From contig CALMID010000261.1 in the NCBI GenBank assembly GCA_937863915.1, positions 1 to 6,497 on the forward strand: a DNA stretch of 6,497 bases. The letters are read 5' to 3'. This stretch comes from an uncultured Pseudomonas sp. Lineage in GTDB: Bacteria; Pseudomonadota; Gammaproteobacteria; Pseudomonadales; Pseudomonadaceae. Position numbers and translations under genes: made by a program. The notes below the pieces were generated by a model, which was given only the letters and a program-made list of their open reading frames with translations, had not been told where the DNA came from and searched no databases. This document shows positions 1 through 6,483 of this stretch, piece after piece. Within the stretch, counting starts at the first letter, position 1. Every line of letters starts with the position of its first letter.

Positions 1-437
1 CCCTGAATCAGCGCGTGGCAGCCCTCGGCTGGCAGCAGGTCGAAGTCGGCGTGCAGGGCGTCGACCTGCAGGCCGGCAGCCTGGGCTTCGGCGAGCAGGG
101 CCTTGAGCCAGTCGCGGCGCACGGCGAGGACACGCACGCGACCGTCTGCCTGGGGTTCGCCCATGGCCAGGTGCAGTTGCTCGACGTCCTCGGCCAGCTG
201 TTCTTCCACGGCGTACTGCAGGGCCTGGCGCAGCCAGCGCGCCTTGCTGGTCGGCAGTGCCACGCTGCAGGCGCTCAGGCGCTCACCCGGCAGCACCAGG
301 GCCAGTGGCACGCCGGCCAGCTCGGCGCTGAGCGCCGGCAGGTCGAGCCAGCGGCCGGCCCCTTGGGCGGGTTGCCAGTACAGGCGGCTGTCGGCGAGGC
401 CGTGGCCGCCGGGAGCCATGAAGAGGCAATCGATCAT
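1..437 (-). CDS. gspL: Type II secretion protein GspL (XcpY-like), N-terminal part, truncated by window edge
   Basis: The reading frame opens at an ATG at 437 and runs off the left edge after 145 complete codons, so only the N-terminal cytoplasmic part is present. GspL anchors the ATPase GspE to the inner membrane and links it to GspM and the pseudopilus. The visible part contains the block LPTSKARWLRQALQYAVEEQ (residues 61-80), followed by LAEDVEQLHLAMG. From memory this closely matches the same region of P. aeruginosa XcpY, and it belongs to the actin-like cytoplasmic domain that binds GspE. The transmembrane segment and periplasmic domain lie outside the window; the family is usually about 380-400 residues. 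The start overlaps the gspK stop by 4 nt (ATGA), and an AGGA ribosome-binding site sits 6 nt upstream inside gspK. A second in-frame ATG at codon 7 (419) is possible but less likely. Confidence 0.93.
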   Translation of the reverse strand, partial: MIDCLFMAPGGHGLADSRLYWQPAQGAGRWLDLPALSAELAGVPLALVLPGERLSACSVALPTSKARWLRQALQYAVEEQLAEDVEQLHLAMGEPQADGRVRVLAVRRDWLKALLAEAQAAGLQVDALHADFDLLPAEGCHALIQ

Positions 438-1417
438 CGGGGATCCTGCTCGGTGGTAGTGGTGGGTTCGGCGAGCAGGGCGGCCTGGCCGAAATCTCGG
501 CCGAGCACCAGCATTTCACCTTCCGCACTGCGTTGGAGGGTACTTAGCAGCACCAGGCGTCGTTCGCCAAGCCTGACTTCGCTGCGCACTTCGAAAAACT
601 GGCTGCCAACCTCCAGGCCGGCGCCCTGTACGCCAAGGCCGGCCAGCGCCGGCTGGGCGAGAAACGCGGCCAGGTCGCGATAGCCTTCGCGGCCGCCGGC
701 GGTCTGCAGGCTGCGCGCGCTGGTCAGGCTCAGGCCAGCGGCCAGACTGGCCAGCACAGGCGCGCTGGCGGTGTTGACGTTGAGGGCAGTCTGCGCCGGG
801 AGGGCGCTGACATGGGGCAGCAGGCGCCGGTAGTCGGCCTCGGTCATGCCCAGCAGCAGGCGCAACTCGCTGACGGACGCCATTGCCTGGCCGCCGGTAC
901 GATAGGGTGGCGTGGCCAGCAGGTACTGGTTGTCCTCGGCACCGCCTTCGCCATAGACCTGCTGGTCTTCGTCCAGCCAGTCGACCAGCGCCGGGGCGTA
1001 GTTGCGTTCGATGCCGAGCAGGCGCTGCAGGCGCTGGAAGCGCTCCAGCGCGATGCGGTTGACCTGTTTGCCCTGCACCAGGCTGTTGAGGTTGAAGCGC
1101 CCGGACAGGTCGCTGATGCGCACGGCGATTTCGCCCTGCTCGATGGCGAACGGCGGCAGCGGGCGTGCCCAGGCTTCGCCCAGGTGATCGACCGGGCTGC
1201 GCGGGTCGCCGCTGTTGCCTTTGATGTCGCGCAGCAGAATGCCCTGGGCCAGGGCTTCGCCGCCCATGGCGTAGTGCAGGGCCTGGCGGGCGTTGAGCTG
1301 ATTGGCGCTGCTGCGGATGGCCAGGTGTTGGCGGGCGACCAGCGCGGCGGTGACCACGGTGACGATGGCCACGATCAGCAGCACGGTGATCAGCGCGACG
1401 CCCCGTTCGCGCTTCAT
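434..1417 (-). CDS. gspK: Type II secretion minor pseudopilin GspK (XcpX-like)
   Basis: This 327-residue protein has a short basic leader, MKRERG, cut after Gly6, followed by VALITVLLIVAIVTVVTAALV, the hydrophobic helix of a pseudopilin. Position +5 of the mature protein is Thr rather than the usual Glu. This is the known hallmark of GspK, which caps the pseudopilus tip and does not need Glu5 to register with a following subunit. Other family marks are SGRFNLNSL (105-113), the acidic stretch DWLDEDQQVYGEGGAEDNQY (146-165), which lies where the GspK family has conserved acidic and metal-binding residues, and LNVNTA (212-217). It is the largest pseudopilin, as usual. A GGGGAG ribosome-binding site lies 5 nt before the ATG. 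The start overlaps the gspJ stop by 4 nt, and the stop overlaps the gspL start by 4 nt. It should form a tip complex with GspI and GspJ. Confidence 0.97.
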   Translation of the reverse strand: MKRERGVALITVLLIVAIVTVVTAALVARQHLAIRSSANQLNARQALHYAMGGEALAQGILLRDIKGNSGDPRSPVDHLGEAWARPLPPFAIEQGEIAVRISDLSGRFNLNSLVQGKQVNRIALERFQRLQRLLGIERNYAPALVDWLDEDQQVYGEGGAEDNQYLLATPPYRTGGQAMASVSELRLLLGMTEADYRRLLPHVSALPAQTALNVNTASAPVLASLAAGLSLTSARSLQTAGGREGYRDLAAFLAQPALAGLGVQGAGLEVGSQFFEVRSEVRLGERRLVLLSTLQRSAEGEMLVLGRDFGQAALLAEPTTTTEQDPR

Positions 1418-2160
1418 GGCTGCTCCCCGGTGCTGGAGTCGCCGTTGCCGTCGGCGCCTTCAGCGTCATTGGCGGTGTTGCCATCGCTGTCGACGACCGG
1501 GCCGCCGGCATCCTGCTGCGGCGGGCTGTCCGGCAGGCGGTAGAGGCGGCGCAGTTCGCCGTAGTGCTGATGGGTCAGGGTCAGCTCGACCGCTTGCGGC
1601 TGCAGGCGCAGCAGCTGTTCTTCGGTCAGGTCGCCACGGGCCGGCGGCCACTGCGGCTGCCAGTTGCCCTCGATATCGAGAAAGCGCACGCGCAGGTCGC
1701 TGACGCCCTTGAGCACCTGCTGTTCCTGCACGGCCGTGTCCACGGCCTGATCCAGCACTGGCCAGTACAGGCGTTGCAGCACATCGCCGCGCAGTTGCCA
1801 GCGCACCCGCTGCAGCTGCGCGCGGGGAGCGCCAAGCGGGTTGCGCCAGCCGCTGCGGGTCAGCTCCAGGGCGGCCTGTTCCAGGTTCAGGCTGTCGCCG
1901 CCGAGCAGCGCGCCGCGCGGCTCGCCATAGGTGTCGCGCACGGTGCGCGGGATGACCTGCAGCAGGTCGCGGTCCAGCGCGGCCATGGCGCGGGTCAGTT
2001 CGCGCAGCTGGCGCTCGTGGCGGCGGGTGCTTTCGTCGCTCTGCAGCACGCTCTGCAGCATGCGGTAGGTGCCCATGGCGAGCAGGGCGAAGATGGCGAT
2101 GGCGATCAGCAGTTCCAGCAGGGTGAAACCGCGCTGACGAGGAGGGCGCGCAGCGATCAT
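1414..2160 (-). CDS. gspJ: Type II secretion minor pseudopilin GspJ (XcpW-like)
   Basis: This 248-residue protein starts at ATG 2160, which overlaps the gspI stop as ATGA. A longer upstream frame exists but lies inside gspI and gspH. The leader MIAARPPRQRG has 11 residues and ends in Gly11; the mature N-terminus FTLLELLIAIAIFALLAMGTYRML carries Glu at +5 and a membrane helix. The middle contains SGWRNPLG (103-110), RVRWQLRG (118-125) and VELTLTHQHYGELRRLYRL (191-209), which resemble P. aeruginosa XcpW as I recall it. GspJ joins GspI and GspK at the pseudopilus tip. Residues 211-248 form a low-complexity tail rich in Asp, Gly, Asn and Ser that is probably disordered in the periplasm. XcpW also has a Gly/Glu-rich tail. 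The stop overlaps the gspK ATG by 4 nt. Confidence 0.96.
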   Translation of the reverse strand: MIAARPPRQRGFTLLELLIAIAIFALLAMGTYRMLQSVLQSDESTRRHERQLRELTRAMAALDRDLLQVIPRTVRDTYGEPRGALLGGDSLNLEQAALELTRSGWRNPLGAPRAQLQRVRWQLRGDVLQRLYWPVLDQAVDTAVQEQQVLKGVSDLRVRFLDIEGNWQPQWPPARGDLTEEQLLRLQPQAVELTLTHQHYGELRRLYRLPDSPPQQDAGGPVVDSDGNTANDAEGADGNGDSSTGEQP

Positions 2161-2555
2161 TCGCGCACCCCGATAAAGCCGGTGAGCACCAGGCTGGCGC
2201 GCTCCTCGATGCTGTCGCTGCTGCGCCTGTCGCGCGGGGCCACCCACAGGGTGACGCGACGCATGGCTGGGTCGCTGGTGCTGTCGATGGTTTCCTGCAG
2301 TTGCCAGTCGCGGCCGGCGTAGCTGATCTCGCGCTGGTTGCGCCCGGTGCCGGGGCTGGGGCGTTGCAGTTGCAGTTCGACCAGCTGGTTGTCGGCGATC
2401 CAGCCGGCCAGAGCCTTTTCCTCCAGACGCGCGGCATTGCGCACGCTGCTGGCGGCGGCGGTGAGCACGGCGGCGGCGACGGTGGCGAAGATGGCCAGGG
2501 CCACCAGCACTTCCAGCAGGGTAAAGGCGCGCTGGCGGGTCACGGTCAGCATCAT
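2157..2555 (-). CDS. gspI: Type II secretion minor pseudopilin GspI (XcpV-like), with Ala at the -1 cleavage position
   Basis: This 132-residue protein begins MMLTVTRQRA and continues FTLLEVLVALAIFATVAAAV, the conserved pseudopilin helix with Glu at mature +5. The residue before the cleavage site is Ala10 (codon GCC), where almost all prepilin-like proteins, including XcpV as I recall it, have Gly. Downstream, RLEEKALAGWIADNQLVELQL (43-63), GRNQ (71-74), MRRVTLWVA (98-106) and SIEERASLVLTGFIG (115-129) are typical of GspI. GspI is thought to seed the tip by recruiting GspJ and GspK. The first ATG (2555) overlaps the gspH stop in an ATGA. The next codon is also ATG (2552), so the true start may be one residue later. 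No strong ribosome-binding site is visible, which suits coupling to gspH translation. The gene length is normal and the frame is intact. Confidence 0.96.
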   Translation of the reverse strand: MMLTVTRQRAFTLLEVLVALAIFATVAAAVLTAAASSVRNAARLEEKALAGWIADNQLVELQLQRPSPGTGRNQREISYAGRDWQLQETIDSTSDPAMRRVTLWVAPRDRRSSDSIEERASLVLTGFIGVRE

Positions 2556-3166
2556 TGCGCGGCCCGCTCGGCCAGCGGCAGGGCGAAGCCATCGCTGGCG
2601 AGGCTGAAGGCGGCACCGTTGGCGGCGCGCTCTTCGATGCGCAGGCTGAAGGGCGACAGCTCACCGCTGGAGAGAATCAGCAGCTGCGGGGCGGCGGTTA
2701 CCCGCGCGGTCTCGGCTTCATCACCTTCGCTGAGCCCCGGATTATCCTGTTTGGCCAGAACCGGCGCGGCCAGCTTGAACGGTTGGCCTTCGAGCTTGAG
2801 CTCAAGGCGGGCGAATTCCGGCAGGCGGTGTTCACGCTGGCCCGGTGCGGCCTGCCACACGGCCAGGCGCTCGTCGTAGCGCAGCACGCGGTAGCCCTGG
2901 TCATCCAGCAGCAGGCCGTACTCGCGGTTGTCCAGGGTGGCTTCCTCGCTGAGTACGCCGATCAGCGCGGCCAGACGTTCGGCTTCGTCCTGCAGCAGGC
3001 GGCCCTGATTGCCGCCGACCGAGAGCATGGCCAGGCTGACCAGGCTGCCGATGATGACAATGACCACGAGCAGCTCGATCAGGGTGAAACCGGCGGCGGA
3101 TGGGCGGCGCGTCGGCCCGGCGGCAGGGGCTGCCGTCGGGGTATTGCGCTCGGCGACGCCGCTCAC
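2552..3166 (-). CDS. gspH: Type II secretion minor pseudopilin GspH (XcpU-like), GTG start
   Basis: I place the start at GTG 3166, giving 204 residues. It is the only ATG/GTG/TTG codon in frame between the gspG stop and the pseudopilin motif. The frame extends further upstream (to an ATG at 3298), but only by lying inside gspG. The leader is 26 residues long, rich in Ala, Pro and Thr, with RR at 20-21 and Gly26 before the cut, then FTLIELLVVIVIIGSLVSLAML with Glu at mature +5. The rest reads as a GspH globular domain: LQDEAERLAALIGVLSEEA (58-76), NREYGLLLDDQGYRVLRYD (80-98) and LSSGELSPFSL (165-175). GspH connects the GspG shaft to the I-J-K tip. The start is 5 nt after the gspG stop with only a weak ribosome-binding site, suggesting translational re-initiation. 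Identity is secure; the exact start is less so. Confidence 0.93.
   Translation of the reverse strand: MSGVAERNTPTAAPAAGPTRRPSAAGFTLIELLVVIVIIGSLVSLAMLSVGGNQGRLLQDEAERLAALIGVLSEEATLDNREYGLLLDDQGYRVLRYDERLAVWQAAPGQREHRLPEFARLELKLEGQPFKLAAPVLAKQDNPGLSEGDEAETARVTAAPQLLILSSGELSPFSLRIEERAANGAAFSLASDGFALPLAERAAQ
3075..3093. repeat. 19-nt direct repeat, copy in gspH (other copy at 3563-3581 in gspG)
   Basis: The plus-strand sequence TCGATCAGGGTGAAACCGG is identical at 3075-3093 and 3563-3581. On the coding strand it covers the codons for Gly-Phe-Thr-Leu-Ile-Glu at the prepilin cleavage site of gspH and gspG, in the same codon phase. An 11-nt part recurs in gspJ (2120-2130). Protein conservation explains the residues but not fully the identical codon choice. 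Confidence 0.8.
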
Positions 3167-3171
3167 GCTGC

Positions 3172-3597
3172 TCAGATGTCCCAGTTGCCGATATCGGCGT
3201 CGTTGTCGCTGCCGCCATCCTTGCCGTCGGCGCCCAGCGAGTAGAGGTCGAACGGGCCCTTGGTGCCCGGCGCCAGGTACTGGTAGGGGTTGCCCCACGG
3301 ATCGACCGGCAGCTTCTTCAGGTAGCCGTCCTTGTTCCAGTTGCGCGGCTGCGGGTTGCCGGAAGGCTTTTTCACCAGGGCGTCGAGGCCCTGCTGGGTG
3401 CTCGGGTAGGCCTGGTTGTCCAGCTTGTACATGTCCAGCGAGGCGGCAATCGCCTTGATGTCGCCCTTGGCCACTGTGACCTTGGCCTGATCCGGGCGGC
3501 TCATCACCTGCGGCACCACCAGGGCGGCGAGGATGCCGAGGATGACTACTACCACCATGATTTCGATCAGGGTGAAACCGGATTGACGTCGTTGCAT
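3172..3597 (-). CDS. gspG: Type II secretion major pseudopilin GspG (XcpT-like)
   Basis: This 141-residue protein forms the shaft of the periplasmic pseudopilus. The leader MQRRQSG is cut after Gly7 by the prepilin peptidase (GspO/PilD, not encoded here). The mature protein starts FTLIEIMVVVVILGILAALVVPQ with Glu at +5. The globular part is the classic T2SSG domain: VTVAKGDIKAIAASLDMYKL (40-59), AYPSTQQGLDALV (63-75), LPVDPWGNPYQYLAPG (96-111) and a C-terminal calcium-binding loop, LYSLGADGKDGGSDNDAD (118-135). From memory it is almost identical to P. aeruginosa XcpT, which is the best evidence in the window for an Xcp-type system in a Pseudomonas. It starts 5 nt after gspF with only a weak ribosome-binding site. 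No terminator or strong hairpin follows it that would explain raised expression of the major subunit. Confidence 0.98.
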   Translation of the reverse strand: MQRRQSGFTLIEIMVVVVILGILAALVVPQVMSRPDQAKVTVAKGDIKAIAASLDMYKLDNQAYPSTQQGLDALVKKPSGNPQPRNWNKDGYLKKLPVDPWGNPYQYLAPGTKGPFDLYSLGADGKDGGSDNDADIGNWDI

Positions 3598-3602
3598 CGG
3601 GG

Positions 3603-4817
3603 TTAGCCCACCAGTTGGTTGAGGGAAAGGATTGGCAGCAGGATGGCCAGCACGATGACCAGTACCACGGCGCCCATGAACACCAGCATGAACGGCTCGA
3701 ACAGGCCGACCAGCAGGGCGATCTGCGCGGCCAGGTCGTTTTCCTGATTGCGGGCGGTGCGCGCCAGCATCTGGTCCAGCTCGCCGGACTTTTCGCCGCT
3801 GGCGATCATGTGCAGCATCATCGGCGGAAATTCTTCGGTGGCATCCAGCGCGCGGGTCAGGCTGGAGCCTTCGCGGACTTTCTGCGCCGCTTCGATGACT
3901 TTGTCGCGGATGCGCAGGTTGGCGATCACCGCCGCGGCAATCGACAGCGCTTCCACCAGCGGCACGCCGCTGCGGGTGAGGATGGCCAGGGTCGAGGCGA
4001 AGCGCGCGGTGTTGGTGGCGCGGGCCAGCCGGCCGACCAGCGGGATGCGCAGGATCAGGGCATGCCAGCGGCGGCGCAGGTTTTCGTCGCGCAGCGCCTG
4101 GCGCAGGCCGAACACGCCGGCACCGCCGAGCAGAAGGAACAGCCAGCCCCAGTGCTTGACCAGATCGCTGGCGGCGATCAGGCCGCGGGTCAGTGCCGGC
4201 AGCTCCTGCCCGGTGTTGACGAACACCTTGACCACGTCCGGCACCACGTAGCCGAGCAGGAAACCGACGATGGTCAGCGAGGCGACCATCAGGATCACCG
4301 GATAGAGCAGTGCCAGCTGGATCTTCTGCCGCGACTGCTGGCGCTGCTCGGTGTAATCGGCCAGCTGTTCGAGCACCAGAGCCAGGTGCCCGGCATGCTC
4401 GCCGGCGGCCACGGTGGCGCGGTACAGGTCGGGGAAGGCCGAGGGGTATTCCTTGAGGCTGGCGGCCAGGCTGTGGCCTTCCATCACCCGGGCGCGCACG
4501 GCCAGCAGCATCGACTTGATGCGCGGGGTGGTCGACTGCGCCGCGGCGGCGCGCAGGGCTTCCTCGATGGGCAGGGCGGCCTGCACCAGGGTGGCCAGCT
4601 GGCGGGTGACCAGGGCCAGGTCGCGGGCCGACAGGCCCTGGCCGAAGCTCAGGCCGCTGCGGCTCTTTTCTTCGCGGGCCTTGGCCTGTTTGATCTCCAG
4701 CGGCGACCAGTTGCGCTCGCGCAGCTGCTGACGCGCCTGCCGCGGGCTGTCGGCTTCGAGCAGGCCCTTTTGCTGGCGGCCCTGATTGTCCAGGGCCAGG
4801 TATTCGAAGGCGGCCAT
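3603..4817 (-). CDS. gspF: Type II secretion inner-membrane platform protein GspF (XcpS-like)
   Basis: This 404-residue polytopic protein is the centre of the inner-membrane assembly platform and passes force from GspE to the growing pseudopilus. It begins MAAFEYLALDNQGRQQKGLLEADS, the usual GspF start. Two T2SSF repeats follow, at about residues 68-191 and 271-393. Each carries a matching motif, GEHAGHL (139-145) and GEKSGEL (341-347), and a hydrophobic segment near its end, with likely membrane helices at about 169-192, 223-238 and 373-398. ARDLALVTRQLATLVQAALPIEEAL (64-88) and TARFASTLAILTRSGVPLVEAL (270-291) are the paired conserved starts of the repeats. Length is normal for the family. 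A GAGGA ribosome-binding site (4828-4832) inside the end of gspE sits 10 nt before the ATG. The gap to gspE is 6 nt. Confidence 0.98.
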   Translation of the reverse strand: MAAFEYLALDNQGRQQKGLLEADSPRQARQQLRERNWSPLEIKQAKAREEKSRSGLSFGQGLSARDLALVTRQLATLVQAALPIEEALRAAAAQSTTPRIKSMLLAVRARVMEGHSLAASLKEYPSAFPDLYRATVAAGEHAGHLALVLEQLADYTEQRQQSRQKIQLALLYPVILMVASLTIVGFLLGYVVPDVVKVFVNTGQELPALTRGLIAASDLVKHWGWLFLLLGGAGVFGLRQALRDENLRRRWHALILRIPLVGRLARATNTARFASTLAILTRSGVPLVEALSIAAAVIANLRIRDKVIEAAQKVREGSSLTRALDATEEFPPMMLHMIASGEKSGELDQMLARTARNQENDLAAQIALLVGLFEPFMLVFMGAVVLVIVLAILLPILSLNQLVG

Positions 4818-4823
4818 GGGCGT

Positions 4824-6299
4824 TTATTCCTCGCGGGTCACGCGCAGCACTTCTTCGAGGGTGGTGACCCCCTCGCGCACCTTGCGCATGCCGTCCTCGC
4901 GGATGCTCGGGCCCAGCGTGCGGGCGCGGCGGGTCATGTCCTGCTCGCTGGCGCCGTTGTGGATCAGGGTGCGCAGCTCGTCATCCAGCACCACCAGCTC
5001 GTAGATGCCGGTACGCCCGCGGTAGCCGAGCTGGCGACAGTCCTCGCAGCCTTCTGCGTGGTAGAGCGTCGGTGGCTGCGCCGGGTCGGCACCCAGCAGC
5101 GCGCACTCGGCGGCATCGGCCTGGTAGGGGCGCTTGCAGCTCGGGCAGAGCACGCGCACCAGGCGCTGGGCCAGCACGCCGAGCAGGGACGAGGAGAGCA
5201 GGAAGGGCTCCACGCCCATGTCCACCAGACGGGTGACCGCACCGATGGCGCTGTTGGTGTGCAGGGTGGAGAGCACCAGGTGGCCGGTGAGCGAGGCCTG
5301 CACGGCGATCTCGGCGGTTTCCTTGTCGCGGATCTCACCGACCATCACCACGTCCGGGTCCTGACGCAGGATGGCGCGCAGGCCGCGGGCGAAGGTCATC
5401 TCGACCTTGGTGTTGACCTGGGTCTGACCGATGCCTTCGAGGTGGTATTCGATCGGGTCCTCGACGGTGAGGATATTGCGCGTGCCGGTATTGAGCGTGA
5501 CCAGGCTGGCGTACAGCGTGGTGGTCTTGCCCGAGCCGGTGGGGCCGGTGACCAGAATGATGCCGTGCGGCTTCTGCACGGTTTCCTGCATCAGCTGGCG
5601 GTCGCGCGCGCTCATGCCCAGATGCTGCAGGGTCAGGCGCCCGGCCTGTTTATCGAGCAGACGCAGCACCACGCGTTCGCCGTTGGCCGAGGGCAGGGTG
5701 GAAACGCGGATATCCACCTCGCGGCCGCCGACCTTGAGCGAGATGCGCCCGTCCTGCGGTACGCGCTTCTCGGCGATATCCAGCTTGGCCATGACCTTGA
5801 TCCGCGACACCAGCAGGGCGGCCAGCTCGCGCTTGGGCTGAACCATCTCGCGCAGCATGCCGTCGATACGGAAGCGGATGACCAGGCGCTTTTCGAAGGT
5901 CTCGATATGGATGTCGGAGGCGTTTTCCTTGATCGCCTCGCCGAGGATGGCGTTGATCAGACGGATGATCGGCGCGTCGTCTTCCTGCTCCAGCAGGTCT
6001 TCGGTTTCCGGCACCTGATCGGCGAGGCTGGCCAGGTCCATGTCGGCACCCAGGCCCTCGACCATCTGCATGGCGGCGGAGGAGTCGTGCTGGTAGGCCG
6101 CGCCCAGCGCCTGTTCGAAGTCGCCGGGCGCCAGCCACTGGCAGGGCAGGACCTGCCCGGCGAAGCGCTGGGCTTCCTGCAGGGCATTGAGGCTGGCGTC
6201 ATGCCGGGCCTGCAGGCGGCTGCCGTCGAGCAGCACGCCGTGGCGTTTGGCAAAGGCGAACGGCAGGCGGCGCAGCGGCTGCTGGAGGGAGCTTTCCAT
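4824..6299 (-). CDS. gspE: Type II secretion assembly ATPase GspE (XcpR-like)
   Basis: This 491-residue cytoplasmic ATPase powers pseudopilus assembly. The frame stays open upstream to 6458, but I chose ATG 6299. It lies just before the family's conserved [15 protein letters not shown] (10-24), and the upstream extension would cover the predicted promoter. The N-terminal domains (about 1-110) bind GspL and end in an acidic linker. The ATPase core has the Walker A box GPTGSGKT (252-259), the Asp box [10 protein letters not shown] (276-285), the Walker B region [12 protein letters not shown] (314-325, Glu322) and the His box [14 protein letters not shown] (338-351). A zinc-binding four-cysteine module follows, CPSC (385-388) and CEDC (418-421), the signature of GspE rather than most PilB/PilT relatives. 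All key residues are present. The ribosome-binding site is poor (AGGG 13 nt upstream). First gene of the operon in this window. Confidence 0.98.
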   Translation of the reverse strand: MESSLQQPLRRLPFAFAKRHGVLLDGSRLQARHDASLNALQEAQRFAGQVLPCQWLAPGDFEQALGAAYQHDSSAAMQMVEGLGADMDLASLADQVPETEDLLEQEDDAPIIRLINAILGEAIKENASDIHIETFEKRLVIRFRIDGMLREMVQPKRELAALLVSRIKVMAKLDIAEKRVPQDGRISLKVGGREVDIRVSTLPSANGERVVLRLLDKQAGRLTLQHLGMSARDRQLMQETVQKPHGIILVTGPTGSGKTTTLYASLVTLNTGTRNILTVEDPIEYHLEGIGQTQVNTKVEMTFARGLRAILRQDPDVVMVGEIRDKETAEIAVQASLTGHLVLSTLHTNSAIGAVTRLVDMGVEPFLLSSSLLGVLAQRLVRVLCPSCKRPYQADAAECALLGADPAQPPTLYHAEGCEDCRQLGYRGRTGIYELVVLDDELRTLIHNGASEQDMTRRARTLGPSIREDGMRKVREGVTTLEEVLRVTREE

Positions 6300-6362
6300 C
6301 GTTATTGTCGTGCCCTGGGCAAATAAGGTTGCGGTGGCCGCGCTTCTTTTGGCGCAGACAGC

Positions 6363-6391
6363 TTTAAACCCCAGAACGCCGCGCGGGTCAA
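6363..6391 (-). promoter_or_regulatory. Predicted sigma70-type promoter for the gspE-L operon
   Basis: Read on the minus strand, TTGACC (6391-6386; 5 of 6 match to TTGACA) is followed by a 17-nt spacer and TTTAAA (6368-6363; 4 of 6 match to TATAAT). Spacing is ideal. Transcription would start near 6355, giving a leader of roughly 55 nt before the gspE ATG. This is pattern matching only. I looked for a sigma54 site, a lux-type box and a Pho box nearby and saw none convincing. Confidence 0.55.
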
Positions 6392-6400
6392 TCGCCCTAA

Positions 6401-6414
6401 GGGTGGGGGCGGGG
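6401..6414 (+). promoter_or_regulatory. G-rich tract upstream of the predicted promoter
   Basis: The plus strand reads GGGTGGGGGCGGGG, immediately preceded by CCCTAA. It sits about 10 nt upstream of the predicted -35 box of the gspE operon. Three runs of at least three G are present, and four runs of two can be drawn, so a two-layer G-quadruplex is possible. It might also be a protein-binding site or simply local G bias. Function is unknown. Confidence 0.3.
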
Positions 6415-6462
6415 CTTTTCTCCCGGCAACGAGACACCCGCCGCGCGATTCGATCCATTTGC

Positions 6463-6474
6463 GGTCACGGTCAC
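6463..6474. repeat. Tandem hexamer GGTCAC x2
   Basis: GGTCAC occurs twice head-to-tail in the non-coding region, about 70 nt upstream of the predicted -35 box of the gspE promoter. Two hexamers are too few to call a family of repeats. They could be half-sites for a regulator or chance. Confidence 0.3.
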
Positions 6475-6483
6475 TTCGGTAGT

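Noticed and set aside
15..683. Plus-strand open frames of 118-252 codons opposite gspL, gspK, gspJ and gspH
   Set aside because: They are low-complexity translations antisense to conserved secretion genes, with no motifs, and are expected by-products of high GC content.
1346..1417. Missing Glu at mature position +5 of GspK
   Set aside because: Not an anomaly: lack of Glu5 is the known rule for GspK, the terminal tip subunit.
3187..3198. Perfect 12-nt palindrome GCCGATATCGGC near the end of gspG, considered as an operator or attenuator
   Set aside because: It lies within conserved codons for Ala-Asp-Ile-Gly of the GspG C-terminus, can form only a very short stem in RNA, and has no T-run after it.
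3615..6326. A 903-codon open frame on the plus strand opposite gspE and gspF
   Set aside because: It is antisense to two clearly real genes. Its translation is rich in His, Gln, Gly and Ala with no recognisable domain. The sense strand rarely uses TTA, CTA or TCA codons, which keeps the antisense frame free of stops. gspE and gspF are in the same frame (6-nt gap), so the shadow continues across both.
6339..6368. Possible sigma54 or plus-strand promoter using the TTTAAA at 6363-6368
   Set aside because: No -35 box stands 16-18 nt upstream on the plus strand, and the TTGGCGCAG stretch lacks the GC element at the required -12 spacing.
6300..6458. Extended gspE start at 6458 (53 extra residues)
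   Set aside because: The extra residues are not like any GspE N-terminus I know. The region contains the predicted promoter, and ATG 6299 sits at the normal distance from the conserved LPFAFA motif.
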